DNA from: Saccharum officinarum
Lineage: Eukaryota > Streptophyta > Magnoliopsida > Poales > Poaceae
Length of the DNA stretch: 64,000 bases
NCBI GenBank assembly: GCA_020631735.1
Contig: CM036199.1
Location: 15,902,834-15,966,833, forward strand
Direction: 5' to 3'
The translations under genes were made by a program, and so were the position numbers. The notes below the pieces were generated by a model, which was not told where the DNA came from, did no database searches, and saw nothing but the letters and a program-made list of their open reading frames with translations. Below are positions 10,440 through 22,507 of the stretch, piece after piece. How positions within the stretch are numbered: the stretch's first letter is position 1; every line of letters begins with the position of its first letter.

Positions 10440-10855
10440 CGCAGACCGGACGCGCTGGTCGCGTGGACCGGACGCGCCGGTGCCTCAACGGCTAAAATTC
10501 GAAACACTGACCGGACGCGCCGGTCGTAACGACCGGACGCGCTGGTCACCACCGGACGCGCCGGTCCCGTGACCCACCGGACGCGCCGGTCAACACCGAG
10601 TCGCGCAAAACGAACCAACCACCGGACGCGCTGGTGAACAGACCGGACGCCACAGTGACCGCGTCCGGTGGGAGTCCAGTAAGCTCCCTGGACCACCGAC
10701 GCGTCCGGTGGCCTGTGACCGGACGCGCCTCGCGTCCGGAGCAGCAACTGAAAAACGCGCAGTCACTGGACACTGACCGGACGCGTCGGTCGCACAGTGA
10801 CCGCGTCCGGTGCAGCGTCCGGTGCTGCGTCCGGTGCTGCGTCCGGTCACCACTG
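10440..10855 (-). promoter_or_regulatory. ACCGGACGCG array in U3 of element A (3' LTR copy)
   Basis: About fourteen copies of ACCGGACGCG, its inverse CGCGTCCGGT, or the fused form with CGCCGGT or CGCTGGT, at about 10443, 10464, 10508, 10529, 10550, 10575, 10620, 10641, 10656, 10693, 10716, 10774 and a run at 10797-10850. In element orientation the array lies immediately upstream of the TATA box. Many sites carry ACGCGT or ACGCGC cores. Confidence 0.7.
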
Positions 10856-11438
10856 TGACCACGTTCGCTTCCGTTTGATTTCCGTTTGATTTCCGACTTC
10901 TGGCGTAGTGGAAAATAGACATTTCATTTTCCCGAAATCGCCTGAATCCCGCGCTCGCACGCTCGGCGGGAGGGAGAGAGGACCCCAAACCCTCTCTACC
11001 GCTTAAACTCCAACGCCATCGCAAACGTGCTAACACCACCAAGTGATCATGTCATGTGCATGTGTGTTAGCATTTTCACAATCATTTTTCGAGGCGTTAT
11101 TAGTTCTATCCAAATGCATATGATCATGAAATGCACACCTAGAGGCACTTAGGAGTTCAATAGCCGCGTCATTCCCCTCTTTATAGTACGGCTAACTATC
11201 CTATAATGTAACCACACCCACTAGATGTCTTGGTTACTAAAACACAACCCTTAAGCATATACCTTTGCCTTGATCACGTAGGGTTGCATCCAAATCCAAG
11301 TGTGGCCATCATGATCACCATGTCCATCTTGCCACCATCCTTGGAACGTACTAATCCTCATATGCTACAAACAACTTAGGCATAGGATTAGTACTTAGGC
11401 ATTGTCACTAATTACCAACACCAAACATAGGACTTTCA

Positions 11439-11450
11439 ATCTCCCCCTTG
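11439..11450 (-). other. Polypurine tract of element A
   Basis: CAAGGGGGAGAT on the minus strand abuts the 3' LTR, the standard primer position for plus-strand DNA synthesis in LTR retrotransposons. Confidence 0.85.
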
Positions 11451-12605
11451 TTGGTAATTGGTGACAACCCTTTCACAAAGATATTATGATAAAAATTTGA
11501 TTGAACCCATGTCACATTGTCCAAGTATATTACCATGTGTAAGAATTATGGACAAGTGATCATGAATTCAAATTGATAGCAATGGCTCCCCCTACATGTA
11601 TGCTATATGTTTGGATTTTGGAAGCATACATGTTAGATAGGAAAGATTAGGAGCATTGACTATCAATAGGTGCCAAGTGTTTTAGATTATAGACCTTTGA
11701 AGCGTGATACCATCGGAGTAGCGATAAACACCATCTTAGCACCTTGTGTAGTTAGATGTCACTTGGAAAAGCATAAACAAAACTAGAAACCTCGTGAGAT
11801 CAACATTATAAGCAAGGCTCTAGTACCACTTAGAAAAACATGAAGCAAGAAAATCTAACTACTTCCTATTCATGCTAGTACCACAATGCATCATTCAAAT
11901 TATACTAGCAAGTCACCACACAAGCAATGTATCGGAGAAAACGAAATGCATAACTATGCATCATACATATGAAGTGCACATAGAAATGCAACATTCATGT
12001 TTAAAGAGCTTGCTCCCCCTACTTGTGTGCTCAAAATTTTAGTTGATCCCCTTCTTTTATCAATTCTCCCCTTTTAGAATCTATCTTGTGAACAACATTT
12101 TTCTCCCCCACAACATTGTCTTCCCCTTTGTGTTCTATCTTTGTGAACAATATTTTCTCCCCCTTTGGCACCAATTGACCACAAGGAGCAAACTTTAGAT
12201 AGATTATCATGTTGAAATATGGGGTGAGGATCAAGTTTATGATTCAACCTAGATTGCTTGCATAAATAAAATACTTCGGTTTGATCCAAGGGCAAGCTTC
12301 TTCACACCTCACTAGAAGGGTTATCATGCACCATGTTGAAGCAAATATTTAGACAAGTTTTCTAGATTAAATACTTAGGATCACAAGCTACTTAAACAAG
12401 TTATATGCTACCACTAGATCATACAAGTCATGGAAACAATAGTGGCACCATATAAACTTCAAATTCATTTAATTTTCATGAATGATCCTAGAACATTAGA
12501 AATCATGACTAGATGCACTAAACATGTCCTTAGTATAGAATGTATGACATGTCAACTAATTGTACCTTGGGGCTCGAAGGAGAGGCATGTCATATATGGG
12601 GTGCA
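11451..12605. other. Non-coding 3' internal region of element A
   Basis: About 1.15 kb between the RNase H stop and the polypurine tract. AT-rich with short repeats such as TTCTCCCCCTTTGG-like blocks near 12000-12170. No ORF with domain content on either strand. Confidence 0.6.
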
Positions 12606-15600
12606 TCAACTCATGTTGGAGAAGTCAAGTATGTTCAACTCATTCTTTAGCTTGTGAAATCTCTTCTCATCAAGTGGCTTGGTGAATAGATCGGCTAATT
12701 GATCTTCGGTGCCCACACTCTCAATAGCAATGTCACCCTTTTGTTGATGATCTCTAATGAAATGATGACGAACATCAATATGCTTTGTTCTTTGATGTTG
12801 AACCGGATTGTTGGTTAGCTTCACGGCACTTTCATTGTCACATAGCAAAGGCACATTCTTGAAATTGATTCCAAAATCCTTCAATGTTGCCTTCATCCAC
12901 AAGATTTGTGCACAACAACTACCCGCGGCGATGTATTCGGCTTCGGCGGTAGATAGTGCAATACTATTTTGCTTCTTGGATGACCATGAGACAAGTGATC
13001 TTCCCAACAATTGACAAGTCCCGGAAGTGCTCTTTCTCTCCACTTTGTCACCGGCATAGTCAGAATCCGAATATCCAACTAGCTCAAAGCTTGCACCCTT
13101 GGGATACCATAATCCAACATCTTGTGTATGCTTTAAGTACCTCAATATTCTCTTTGTTGCCTTCAAATGACTTTCTCTTGGTGAGGCTTGAAATCTTGCA
13201 CACATGCATATACTAAACATTACATCGGGTCTTGATGCCGTCACATAGAGTAGGCTACCAATCATTGATCTATATAGCTTTTGATCCACCATGTTGCCAC
13301 TCTTGTCACTATCCAAACTTCCACTAGTGTCCATTGGGGTTGTAATGCCCTTTGCATCTTCCATGCCAAACTTCTTGAGCATATCTTTGATGTACTTGGT
13401 TTGGCTCACAAATGTTCCTTCCTTCATTTGTTTGATTTGAAGTCCAAGAAAGAAACTAAGTTCACCGATCATTGACATTTCAAATTCCTTTGCCATCATT
13501 TTCCCAAACTCATCACAATAATCTTGATTGGTTGAACCAAATATGATATCATCAACATATATTTGCAACACAAACAAGTCTTTCCCAATCTTCTTGGTGA
13601 AGAGAGTAGTATCCACTTTGCCCATGACAAATCCTTTGGATAGCAAGAAGTCCCTCAATCTTTCATACCATGCTCTTGGTGCTTGCTTCAATCCATACAA
13701 AGCTTTTCTCAACTTGTAGACATGATTGGGTTTCTTGTCATCTTCAAAACCGGGAGGTTGCTCCACATACACCTCTTCTTGAATGTACCCATTGAGAAAT
13801 GCACTCTTCACATCCATTTGATATAGCTTGATATTGTGAGCACAAGCATAGGCAAGTAAGATCCTAATTGCTTCCAATCTTGCAACCGGGGCATAAGTTT
13901 CACCAAAGTCAAGACCCTCTATTTGTGTGTAACCTTGAGCCACTAGTCTTGCTTTGTTCCTTACTACTATCCCATCTTGATCTTGCTTGTTGCGAAAGAC
14001 CCATCTTGTTCCAATGACATTATGATTCTTAGGCCTCTCAACTAGTTCCCATACTTCATTTCTCTTAAAGTTATTGAGCTCTTCATGCATTGCATTTACC
14101 CAATCCGGATCTCTCAATGCTTTATCAATGTCCTTGGGTTCTTCCATTGACACAAAAGAAGAGTGAGCACAAAATGATGCCAATCTTGATCTAGTTTGAA
14201 CTCCTCTTTGTATGTCACCAATGATGGAATCCAATGGATGGTCTCTTGCAATGTTAGTTGGTTGAAGCACTTGCACTTGATTGCTTGGATGTTGATGTTG
14301 ATCATGAGTTGGAGATGATGAACTAGCCACTTGTTGATCTTGTTGCACTTGAGATGATGTACTAGCTTGATTTTGCATTAGAGACCCACTAGCTTGTGTA
14401 ATTGGACTTTGGAGCACTTGATCTTTGTTGTCATCCACATCAATCACTTGCTTTGGCCTAATATCACCAATATCCATTTCTTTCATAGCATTGGTCAATT
14501 GAGTTCCTCTCACATCATCCAAGTTATTTTCCTCATCTTGAGAGCCATTTGTTTCATCAAACTCAACATCATGAACTTCCTCAAGTAAACCACTAGCCAA
14601 ATTCCAAACTCTATAAGCTTTGCTAGTAGTGGAGTAACCAAGTAGAAGTCCTTCATCACATTTCTTTTCAAACTTGCTCAATCTAGTGCCCTTCTTCAGG
14701 ATGTAGCATTTGCAACCAAATACCCGAAAGTATGCAATGTTGGGCTTTCTTCCATTTAAGATCTCATATGGTGTCTTCTCTAGGAACTTGTGGCAATAGA
14801 GGCGGTTGCTATAGAAGCAAGCCGTGTTGATTGCTTCGGCCCAAAATGAATGACTCACATTATACTCATTCAACATTGATCTTGCCATATCAATCAAGGT
14901 TCTATTCTTCCTCTCAACTAAGCCATTTGATTGAGGTGTATACTTGGCCGAAAATTGATGTTTGATTCCAAGCTCATCACATAGCTCATCAATTCTTGTG
15001 TTTTTAAACTCACTTCCATTATCACTTCTTACTTTCTTGATTGTGGTCTCAAACTCATTTTGTACCCTCTTGATGAACTTCTTGAATATGTCAAATACAT
15101 CACTCTTGTCCCAAGAAAGAATACCCATGTGTATCTAGTGAAATCATCCACAATCACAAAGCCATACTTGTTGCCACCAATGCTTGTGTATGTAGTTGGC
15201 CCAAATAGATCCATGTGCAACAACTCAAATGCCTTGGAAGTACTCATGATGCTTTTCAATGGATGAGTGTTGCCTACTTGCTTTCCAGCTTGACATGCAC
15301 TACATAGCTTATCCTTCTCAAATGTGACATCCTTCAAGCCTCTAACTAAGTCATGCTTCACTAACTTGTTCAATTGCTTCATGCCAACATGACCAAGTCT
15401 TCTATGCCATAACCAACCCATACTTGATTTGGTGAGCAAGCATGTTGAGAGTTGAGTGTCACTAGCATTGAAATCAACCAAGTATAGATTCTCATATCTA
15501 AAACCTTTGAAGATCAAGTTGGAGCCATCAACACTAATTATCTCCACATCATCAACACCAAATATGCACTTGAAACCTAGATCACACAATTGAGCAACCG

Positions 15601-15835
15601 AGAGAAGATTGAAGTTTAACTTTTCAACTAAGAGCACATTGGAAATGCTATGATCATTTGAGATTGCAATCTTTCCAAGAGCCTTCACATCACCCTTGCT
15701 ATTGTCACCAAATGTGATACTATCAATGCCACTATCATTTGATTTGAGAGAGTTAAACATTCTTGAATCACCGGTCATATGTTGAGAGCACCCACTATCA
15801 AGCACCCAATGCCTTCCTCCGGCCTTGTAATTTAC
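12606..15835 (-). pseudogene. pol: Element A pol: protease, integrase, RT, RNase H (one frameshift)
   Basis: Copia polyprotein. The 5' part (about 15835-15029) starts after the gag-pol junction with the protease active site in WVLDSGCSQHMTGD, then the GAG-pre-integrase motif (LWHRRLGHVG ... CSACQAGK) and the start of the integrase core (LLHMDLFGP). A single-base indel near 15110-15120 moves the reading frame, and 15128-12606 continues with the integrase core ([11 protein letters not shown], then [10 protein letters not shown]), RT ([21 protein letters not shown]) and RNase H ([29 protein letters not shown]). Apart from the indel the domains are complete and well preserved, so the copy is recent. 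Function is reverse transcription and integration; no host role is implied. Confidence 0.92.
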
Positions 15836-15850
15836 CTACAAAATAAATTA
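15824..15850 (-). promoter_or_regulatory. Gag-pol junction of element A, stop plus acceptor-like sequence
   Basis: The gag stop TAA is followed by TTTATTTTGTAG and then GTAAATTACAAG, where pol resumes in the same frame. TAA and TAG both interrupt it. The T-rich run ending TGTAG looks like a 3' splice site. The corresponding place in element B is similar (22505-22533). Confidence 0.55.
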
Positions 15851-18036
15851 ATGTTTCTTAGGTACCCATACTTGTTTGGGTCCTTGGAGGTTAGTAACTA
15901 AGTTCTTTGGTACCCAAATGGCCTTCTTCTTTGGACCCACAATTGGTGTACCAACAAACCTAGCATGCACACCCTTCACACCCTTGGTAAGAACATAACA
16001 AGAATCAAAAGGAATGTAATCCATTTTAGCATGGAACTTGTTGTTCTTGTTCATTTTATTACAATTAATCTCTAGATGCCCAACTTGCTTGCATCTATTG
16101 CAATAACGACCATTGCTCTTCACAAAGCGAGACTTTGGAGTAGCAAAGGCCGCCTTGCCTTTCTTGGGAGTATAGCCCAAACCCTCTTTGTTAAGAGAGA
16201 ACCTTTGGCTACCCAAGCATTTTAGCAAGCAGGCATCCCCACCATAGGCATTGCCTAATGCGCGGGTGAGATCATCCACCTCTCTCTTGAGAGTCTCATT
16301 CTCAACCACAAGTGATGAATCACTAGTATTAGAGATAGAGTTGGTTGTGGTGGATGATGATGAGCTACATGAAGCATTAGTAGGACCAATAAATAAAGAA
16401 TCATCAATAATATCACATGTTAGTCCAATATCACAAGTGACAATCACTTGCTCCTCCTTAGCTTTCTTCATGAGCTTCTCCAACTTGAGGTCCTTCTCCT
16501 TGATGAGCTCAAGTAGAGAGGAGTGGGCTTCCTTAAGCCTAGTGTGAGCAACTTCAAGGTCCTCGTGGTCTTCCTTTAGACACTCACGAGAGGCCTCTAG
16601 CTCATCAAAGGATTTTCTAAGAGCTTTGAGCTCTTGTTCAATTCCTTTGCACTCCTTACTCTTTTTGAGAGCAACAAGCTCCTCCATCAAGGCATCATTT
16701 TTATTGCTCTTGGCAATGAGCTCTTGCTCCAAGATTTTGCACTTCTTGGTTGTCCTCTTGTAGCCCTTGCTCATTTGATCTATTATGCCCAATAGATCAT
16801 CCTTGGAGTAGTCCTCATCCTCCTCATCATCACTCCTACAATCATCACTAGCACAAGAATCATCATCACTATCATCATATTTTACCTTGGTAGGCTTGGC
16901 CATAAGGCATGTCGATGTAGTGTCGAAGATGGATGACTTGTTGGAGGGCGATGCTTGCAAGGACTCGCCGAGTGGTCCTCTCATCATCACTAGAGCTTTC
17001 ATCATCATCACTATCGGAGTTGTCACTATCCCAAGTGACCACATAACCACCACCCTTCTTCTTCTTGTTGATAGTGAAGCTCTTCTTTTCTTTCTTCTCC
17101 TTCTTATCCTTCTTGTTCTTCTTCAACTTCAACTCCCCATCATGATATCTTTTGTCTTCATAGGGCATTTTGCCACTATATGATCGGGGCTATTGCAATT
17201 GTAGCAAAGCATCTCCTTTGCCTTCATGAAGTCCCTTCTCTTTCTTGCACCATATCCTTTCTTCTTCATGAACCTCCCCATCTTGTGCACTAGGAGGGCC
17301 ATGGTCTCATCATCGAATGGATCATCATCATCGCTCTCCACCTTGCTCTTGCCCTTAGAAGATGAAGCCTTGAATGCAATGGGCTTCTCTTGCTTGACCT
17401 TGGTCTCCTTCTTCTCATCTCATCTTCATCATCATTGTATTGGGCATCGGTCATTATATCTCCAAGCACATTGGTTGGTTTGACCTTGTCCAATCCCTCT
17501 CTAAAGATCATTCTTCTCAAGGTGGCAAACTTCTTGGGTAAGCACATCAAGAACTTGTGTGAGAAGTCCTTGTCCTCAACCTTCTCTCCAAGCCCCTTGA
17601 GATCATTGACAATGACTTGGAGCCTATAAAACATCTCCGGGATGGATTCATCATCCTTCATCTTGAAAGTGGAGAACTTGTCCTTTAGCATATATAGCTT
17701 GGCACTTTTTACCGTTGAAGTGCCTTCATATGTCTCTTCAAGCCTTATCCAAAGCTCATTTGCCTTTTCAAGATCTTTGATTTGTTCAAATACTTTGTCA
17801 TCAATGGCACGGTAGATTGTGTCAAGTGCCGCCGTGTTGCATTGTTTGTTGATGCGGTCATTTGGAGTGAGATTTTCTTCATCAAGAATAATGTATCCTT
17901 CATTGGTCACATCCCAAACCTTCTCATGTATATTGCCTAGATATTGCTTCATCTTCCTTTTCCAATGATCAAAGGAAGAGACACCATCAAAGAATGGAGG
18001 CTTGCCATTAACATGATTGAACATAACTTGAGCCAT
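15848..18036 (-). pseudogene. gag: Element A gag with two zinc knuckles (frameshifted)
   Basis: The ATG at 18036 opens a UBN2-type gag (MAQVMFNHVNGKPPF ..., DHWKRKMKQYL). A CCHC zinc knuckle CYNCNSPDHIVAKC follows near 17180-17220, then a lysine-rich and an acidic stretch, a long coiled coil (about 16850-16450) and a second knuckle CNRCKQVGHLEINC near 16065-16110. It ends QVWVPKKH and TAA at 15848. The frame changes near 17390, 17165 and 16950, each explained by a single-base indel. The coiled-coil extension is usual for SIRE/Maximus elements. Confidence 0.88.
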
Positions 18037-18075
18037 CTTGCACCGAGGTTGTTAAGCCTTGTAAACGGTGACCAC

Positions 18076-18088
18076 GGCTCCGATACCA
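18076..18088 (-). other. Primer-binding site of element A
   Basis: TGGTATCGGAGCC on the minus strand, two bases inside the 5' LTR. It matches the usual plant copia initiator tRNA-Met PBS (TGGTATCAGAGC) with one change. Confidence 0.9.
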
Positions 18089-18090
18089 CT

Positions 18091-20036
18091 TGAAAGGTCT
18101 AGATGGCTAGAGGGGGGGTGAATAGCCTTTTAAAACTTTCTACAAAGACAAGCTAAACAAGTTTATCAAAATAACAAATAGCGAGATGCGAGTTTTGCTT
18201 AGCCTATGGGGTGTTTGCAAGCCACCTATCCAATTCACAATTCTAGTATATTTGCACTCAACCGCACAAGTCAAACCGAGAGAACTACAACTACAAAAGC
18301 AAGCTACACAAAAGAGCTACTCTAGCAAAGCAAACTAGCTAGCAAAGATAACTAAGAAAGTAATACAAGTGAGTTAGGAGGGTATCACCGAGGGGCGAAG
18401 TATTGAGCCAACCAATATGATCAACAATGAATACCAAGATAACCGAACACCGGGATCAATCAATCACAATATGAAAGTGATGACACGAAGATTTATCCCG
18501 AGGTTCACGTGCTTGCCGGCACGCTAGTCCCCGTTGTGTCCCTCTTCACCACGTGGTTCGGTGGCTAATCGGTCTCACACCGAGCCTCTCAAAAGGCACC
18601 ACAAGAACCTACCAAATGGCAAAAGGTTGCAAATGACACGAGCAATCCACTAATGTTGCCTTTGGCGCTTCGCCGAGGTAGGCACAAACCCCTTACAATC
18701 ACCGGAGGTGGCCAAGAACAAACACCAACTCTTGCCAACGCCTCCAAGCTGCTCCAAGCCGTCTAGGTGGCGGCAACCACCAAGAGAAACAAGAATCCCG
18801 CAGCAAATCAACCACCAAGTGCCAACTAGATGCTATCTCACAATGCAAATGCACTTGGATCACTCAATCTCACTTCGAATATGCAAAGAAGCAAGAGAGA
18901 TGAGTGGAGGGAGTTGCTTGGCTCAAAGTGCTCACAAGTATGTCAAAATGTCAAGAGAGAGAGCCTTGAGCCGGCCAACGAGTATTTATAGACGTACCCC
19001 TTCGAATATAGCCGTTAGAAACTGAAATCAGCAGCAGTCGCGCAGACGGACGCGCTGGTCGCGTGGACCGGACGCGCCGGTGCCTCAACGGCTAAAATTC
19101 GAAACACTGACCGGACGCGCGGTCGTAACGACCGGACGCGCTGGTCACCACCGGACGCGCCGGTCCCGTGACCCACCGGACGCGCCGGTCAACACCGAGT
19201 CGCGCAAAACGAACCAACCACCGGACGCGCTGGTGAACAGACCGGACGCCACAGTGACCGCGTCCGGTGGAGTCCAGTAAGCTCCCTGGACCACCGGACG
19301 CGTCCGGTGGCCTGTGACCGGACGCGCCTCGCGTCCGGTGCAGCAACTGAAAAACGCGCAGTCACTGGACACTGACCGGACGCGTCGGTCGCACAGTGAC
19401 CGCGTCCGGTGCAGCGTCCGGTGCTGCGTCCGGTGCTGCGTCCGGTCACCACTGTGACCACGTTCGCTTCCGTTTGATTTCCGTTTGATTTCCGACTTCT
19501 GGCGTAGTGGAAAATAGACATTTCATTTTCCCGAAATCGCCTGAATCCCGCGCTCGCACGCTCGCGGGAGGGAGAGAGGACCCCAAACCCTCTCTACCGC
19601 TTAAACTCCAACGCCATCGCAAACGTGCTAACACCACCAAGTGATCATGTCATGTGCATGTGTGTTAGCATTTTCACAATCATTTTTCGAGGCGTTATTA
19701 GTTCTATCCAAATGCATATGATCATGAAATGCACACCTAGAGGCACTTAGGAGTTCAATAGCCGCGTCATTCCCCTCTTTATAGTACGGCTAACTATCCT
19801 ATAATGTAACCACACCCACTAGATGTCTTGGTTACTAAAACACAACCCTTAAGCATATACCTTTGCCTTGATCACGTAGGGTTGCATCCAAATCCAAGTG
19901 TGGCCATCATGATCACCATGTCCATCTTGCCACCATCCTTGGAACGTACTAATCCTCATATGCTACAAACAACTTAGGCATAGGATTAGTACTTAGGCAT
20001 TGTCACTAATTACCAACACCAAACATAGGACTTTCA
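18091..20036 (-). repeat. Element A 5' LTR
   Basis: 1946 bp, nearly identical to 9482-11438. Differences are length changes in short runs (for example CAAAAAGC/CAAAAGC, GAGGGTTAGG/GAGTTAGG, CAGACCGG/CAGACGG) and one A/T change (GTCCGGAGCAGC versus GTCCGGTGCAGC). It carries the CGCG-rich array at about 19040-19445 and a TATA box at 18982-18991. Confidence 0.95.
19040..19445 (-). promoter_or_regulatory. ACCGGACGCG array in U3 of element A (5' LTR copy)
   Basis: Same array as in the other LTR, with small indels. This is the copy positioned to drive transcription of the element, ending about 50 bp before the TATA box at 18982-18991. Confidence 0.7.
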
Positions 20037-20041
20037 GGGTG
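20037..20041. repeat. Target-site duplication of element A, right
   Basis: GGGTG, matching 9477-9481. Confidence 0.9.
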
Positions 20042-20130
20042 AAGTTTGGCTTGTAGGATTTAATTTTTGCAATTAATTTTTAGAAAAGCCCAATTCACCC
20101 CCCCCCCTCTTGGGCATCTTGATCCTTTCA
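20042..20130 (+). repeat. Element B 5' LTR, right part
   Basis: The last 89 bp of the interrupted LTR, ending ATCTTGATCCTTTCA. Contains a run of 11 or so C near 20098-20107. Confidence 0.8.
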
Positions 20131-20132
20131 AT

Positions 20133-20145
20133 TAGTATCGGAGCC
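20133..20145 (+). other. Primer-binding site of element B (one mismatch)
   Basis: TAGTATCGGAGCC, the same as the element A PBS except G to A at the second base, two bases after the LTR. Confidence 0.8.
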
Positions 20146-20183
20146 GTGTTGCTCTTAATTTAGGCTTCATCGCCTAGAGCAAG

Positions 20184-22507
20184 ATGTCTAATGGGAAGGA
20201 CCACCTCCCACTTTTGAGGAGACGATTTTCCATATTGGAAATTTGTATGGAGGCATACCTCAAAGCCATAGATGTTGGGTGTCTTAGAGCCGCAACCGAA
20301 GGGCTTTCTCCTATAAGGTTCCCGCCAACCCAAGTGGTGACGAGGAGAAGTACAACCGGTGGAATGCAAAGACAAAAAATGCACTCTACGGGATTAGGCA
20401 AAGATATCTTCAATCGTGTGCGTAATGCCAAAAACGCTCATGAGTTGTGGGAAAATCTTTGTGCTCTCCATGAGGGAACTAAGAGTGAGCGTGAGGAACG
20501 CTATCATATTGCCTTAAAGAAAATTAATTCTTTTGAGATACTTCCCAAAGAAAGTGCTAATGAATGTACACTCGTTTGAATGTTCTTGTAGAAGATCTCA
20601 ATGCTCTTAGAATTACTCAAATGAGTCAATCAGATGTTGCAAGGAGGATCTTGAGTTTCTTCCCGTTGAGAAGTATGGACATATTGTCACCGTACTTCAC
20701 CAAAGTGATCTCTCCGCCGCAACACCGACACAAGTATTGGAAAAGATCAACGCACATGAGATGTACATGCACATCACTCCGAAGAGGGCTCATCATCTTC
20801 CAAGAAGAAAGACTTAGCCTTCAAAGCTAGCCATGAAAAGAAAAAGAAGAAGGCCAAGCCATGATAGTGCAAGAAAACTCAAGTGAAAGTGACATTGATG
20901 ATGCATCACTTGCACTCATGGTGAGGAAGACCACCAAGATGCTAAAAAAGCTCAATAAGAGTGGCATCAAGTTCGATGGCAAGAAGAAGAAATTCTTCAC
21001 AAGTAGCAAAAGGAAGCCAATCTCCAAAATGATTGCTTCAATTGTGGAGAACTTGGCCACCTAGCTCACCAATGCCCGAAGCCTCCAAAAGACAAGTACA
21101 AGAACAAGTACAAGGGCAAGAAAGATGATTCAAGTGATGAAGAAGATGAGAAAAAGAAGAACAAGCCATACAAAAAGAAAGATGGCAAGAAAAGAGAGTT
21201 CTACAAGAAGAAAAAGGGATGCAAAGCTTATATTATTGGTGATTGGCACACCGATATTGAATCATCATGTGAGTCCTCCGACGATGAAAATGACAATGAA
21301 AAAGAGAAGATCGCCGCACTTGTGATTGGCCATCATCATCTTCACCGACATCTTCATCACCACCTTCACCGCCCCCTTCACCATCATCTTCCACTACTCA
21401 TCTATGCCTTATGGCTAAGGGTGATCGAAAGGTACAAAATAGTGATAGTGATGATGATGATAGTGATAGTGATGATGAATATGATGCACCTTCTTATGAT
21501 GAACTAGTAAAATTGTTAAACAAATATTCTAAAATCATAAGGAGGACTAGAAATAAAAATGATGAGCTTCAACATGAAAATGAACCACTCTCATCTAAGC
21601 TTGAAAGTGCACATAAGACTAGGGATGAGCTCATAGATCAAAATAAAACTATGTCTTCTTCTCTCAAGGAGCTCAAAACTTCTAACAAGGAGCTTAGAGA
21701 TAAACATAATAAAATTGAGAAGAAGCATGGTGAACTCATCACTAGGTTAAATTTGCTAAAAGATGAATACACCGCATTGAAAATCAATTATGATACTCTT
21801 ATTATTGCTAATGAGCTTGCCTTTGAGACACATGATGCTATTAACCAAGTTGTTAAGATTGATATAGCTACATCATATGATGATTTGATTGTTGAGAACT
21901 TTGAGCAAGGCTCTAGCGGCAAAGGCAAGAGTGTGGTTGAGGCCAACAACTATGATGAGTATGTTAAGCTCAAGAGTGAAATTGAGATGCTCAAGGTTGA
22001 GAACAAGAAGCTAATGGCTCTTGAAAAGTAAACTTCAAATGAGTCACTTATAGAAGAAAATAAGAAGCTCAAGCAAGAGAAAGAGTATCTCAAGACCGGC
22101 CTAAGCAAGTTCACAAGAGGCCAACATTTGTAAAGTGAGCTACTCATGAACACCGTCATGAAGATGGATAGGAGTGGCATTGGCTACTTGGCAAATCAAG
22201 AGAAGAAGGTCAAGGCTAAACAATAACAAAGCAAGACAAAGCCCAAGCCAAAGAAATGTGTTGAGTGTGGACAAAAAGGCCATTTTGCTCATAAGTGCAA
22301 AACTCCACCACCACAACCCTTGCCCAAGCATGCTAGACCCTTTGCCTTCAATGCTCATTACATGCTTAGAAAGACTCAAGTGAAAGATGAAAGTCATGTT
22401 CTTGGTCCCCCTAACAAGAATAGGCCAAAGAAAATTTGGTTGCCAAGTCACTAGTTGAGAAAGTTAAGGGTCCCTCTCAAGTTTGGGTCCCTAAACAAAA
22501 GGCTTGA
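20184..22507 (+). pseudogene. gag: Element B gag, degenerate
   Basis: Opens MSNGKDHLPLL and continues through several frames to VWVPKQKA and TGA at 22505-22507. Visible parts are a UBN2-like region (20400-20830), a zinc knuckle CFNCGELGHLAHQC (about 21030-21075), lysine-rich and acidic stretches, a long coiled coil (21411-22031) and a second knuckle CVECGQKGHFAHKC (about 22257-22300). Multiple frameshifts and stops. The architecture matches the gag of element A. Confidence 0.85.

Larger units (their letters stand above)
9482..11438 (-). repeat. Element A 3' LTR
   Basis: 1957 bp, plus-strand ends TGAAAGGTCTAG and AGGACTTTCA (TG...CA). Being on the left of a minus-strand element it is the 3' LTR. 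It is 11 bp longer than its partner; the net difference equals the sum of the short indels I counted. Confidence 0.95.
9482..20036 (-). mobile_element. Element A: near-intact SIRE/Maximus-type Ty1/copia retrotransposon
   Basis: A 10,555-bp element with two LTRs (9482-11438 and 18091-20036), a 5-bp TSD (GGGTG), a PBS next to the right LTR and a polypurine tract next to the left LTR. Coding order on the minus strand is gag, protease, integrase, RT, RNase H, which is copia order. The LTRs are nearly identical; the differences I found are about nine short indels and one substitution, so insertion was recent. Four or so single-base frameshifts interrupt the coding frame. It sits in antisense orientation inside the 5' LTR of element B. 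Confidence 0.95.
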
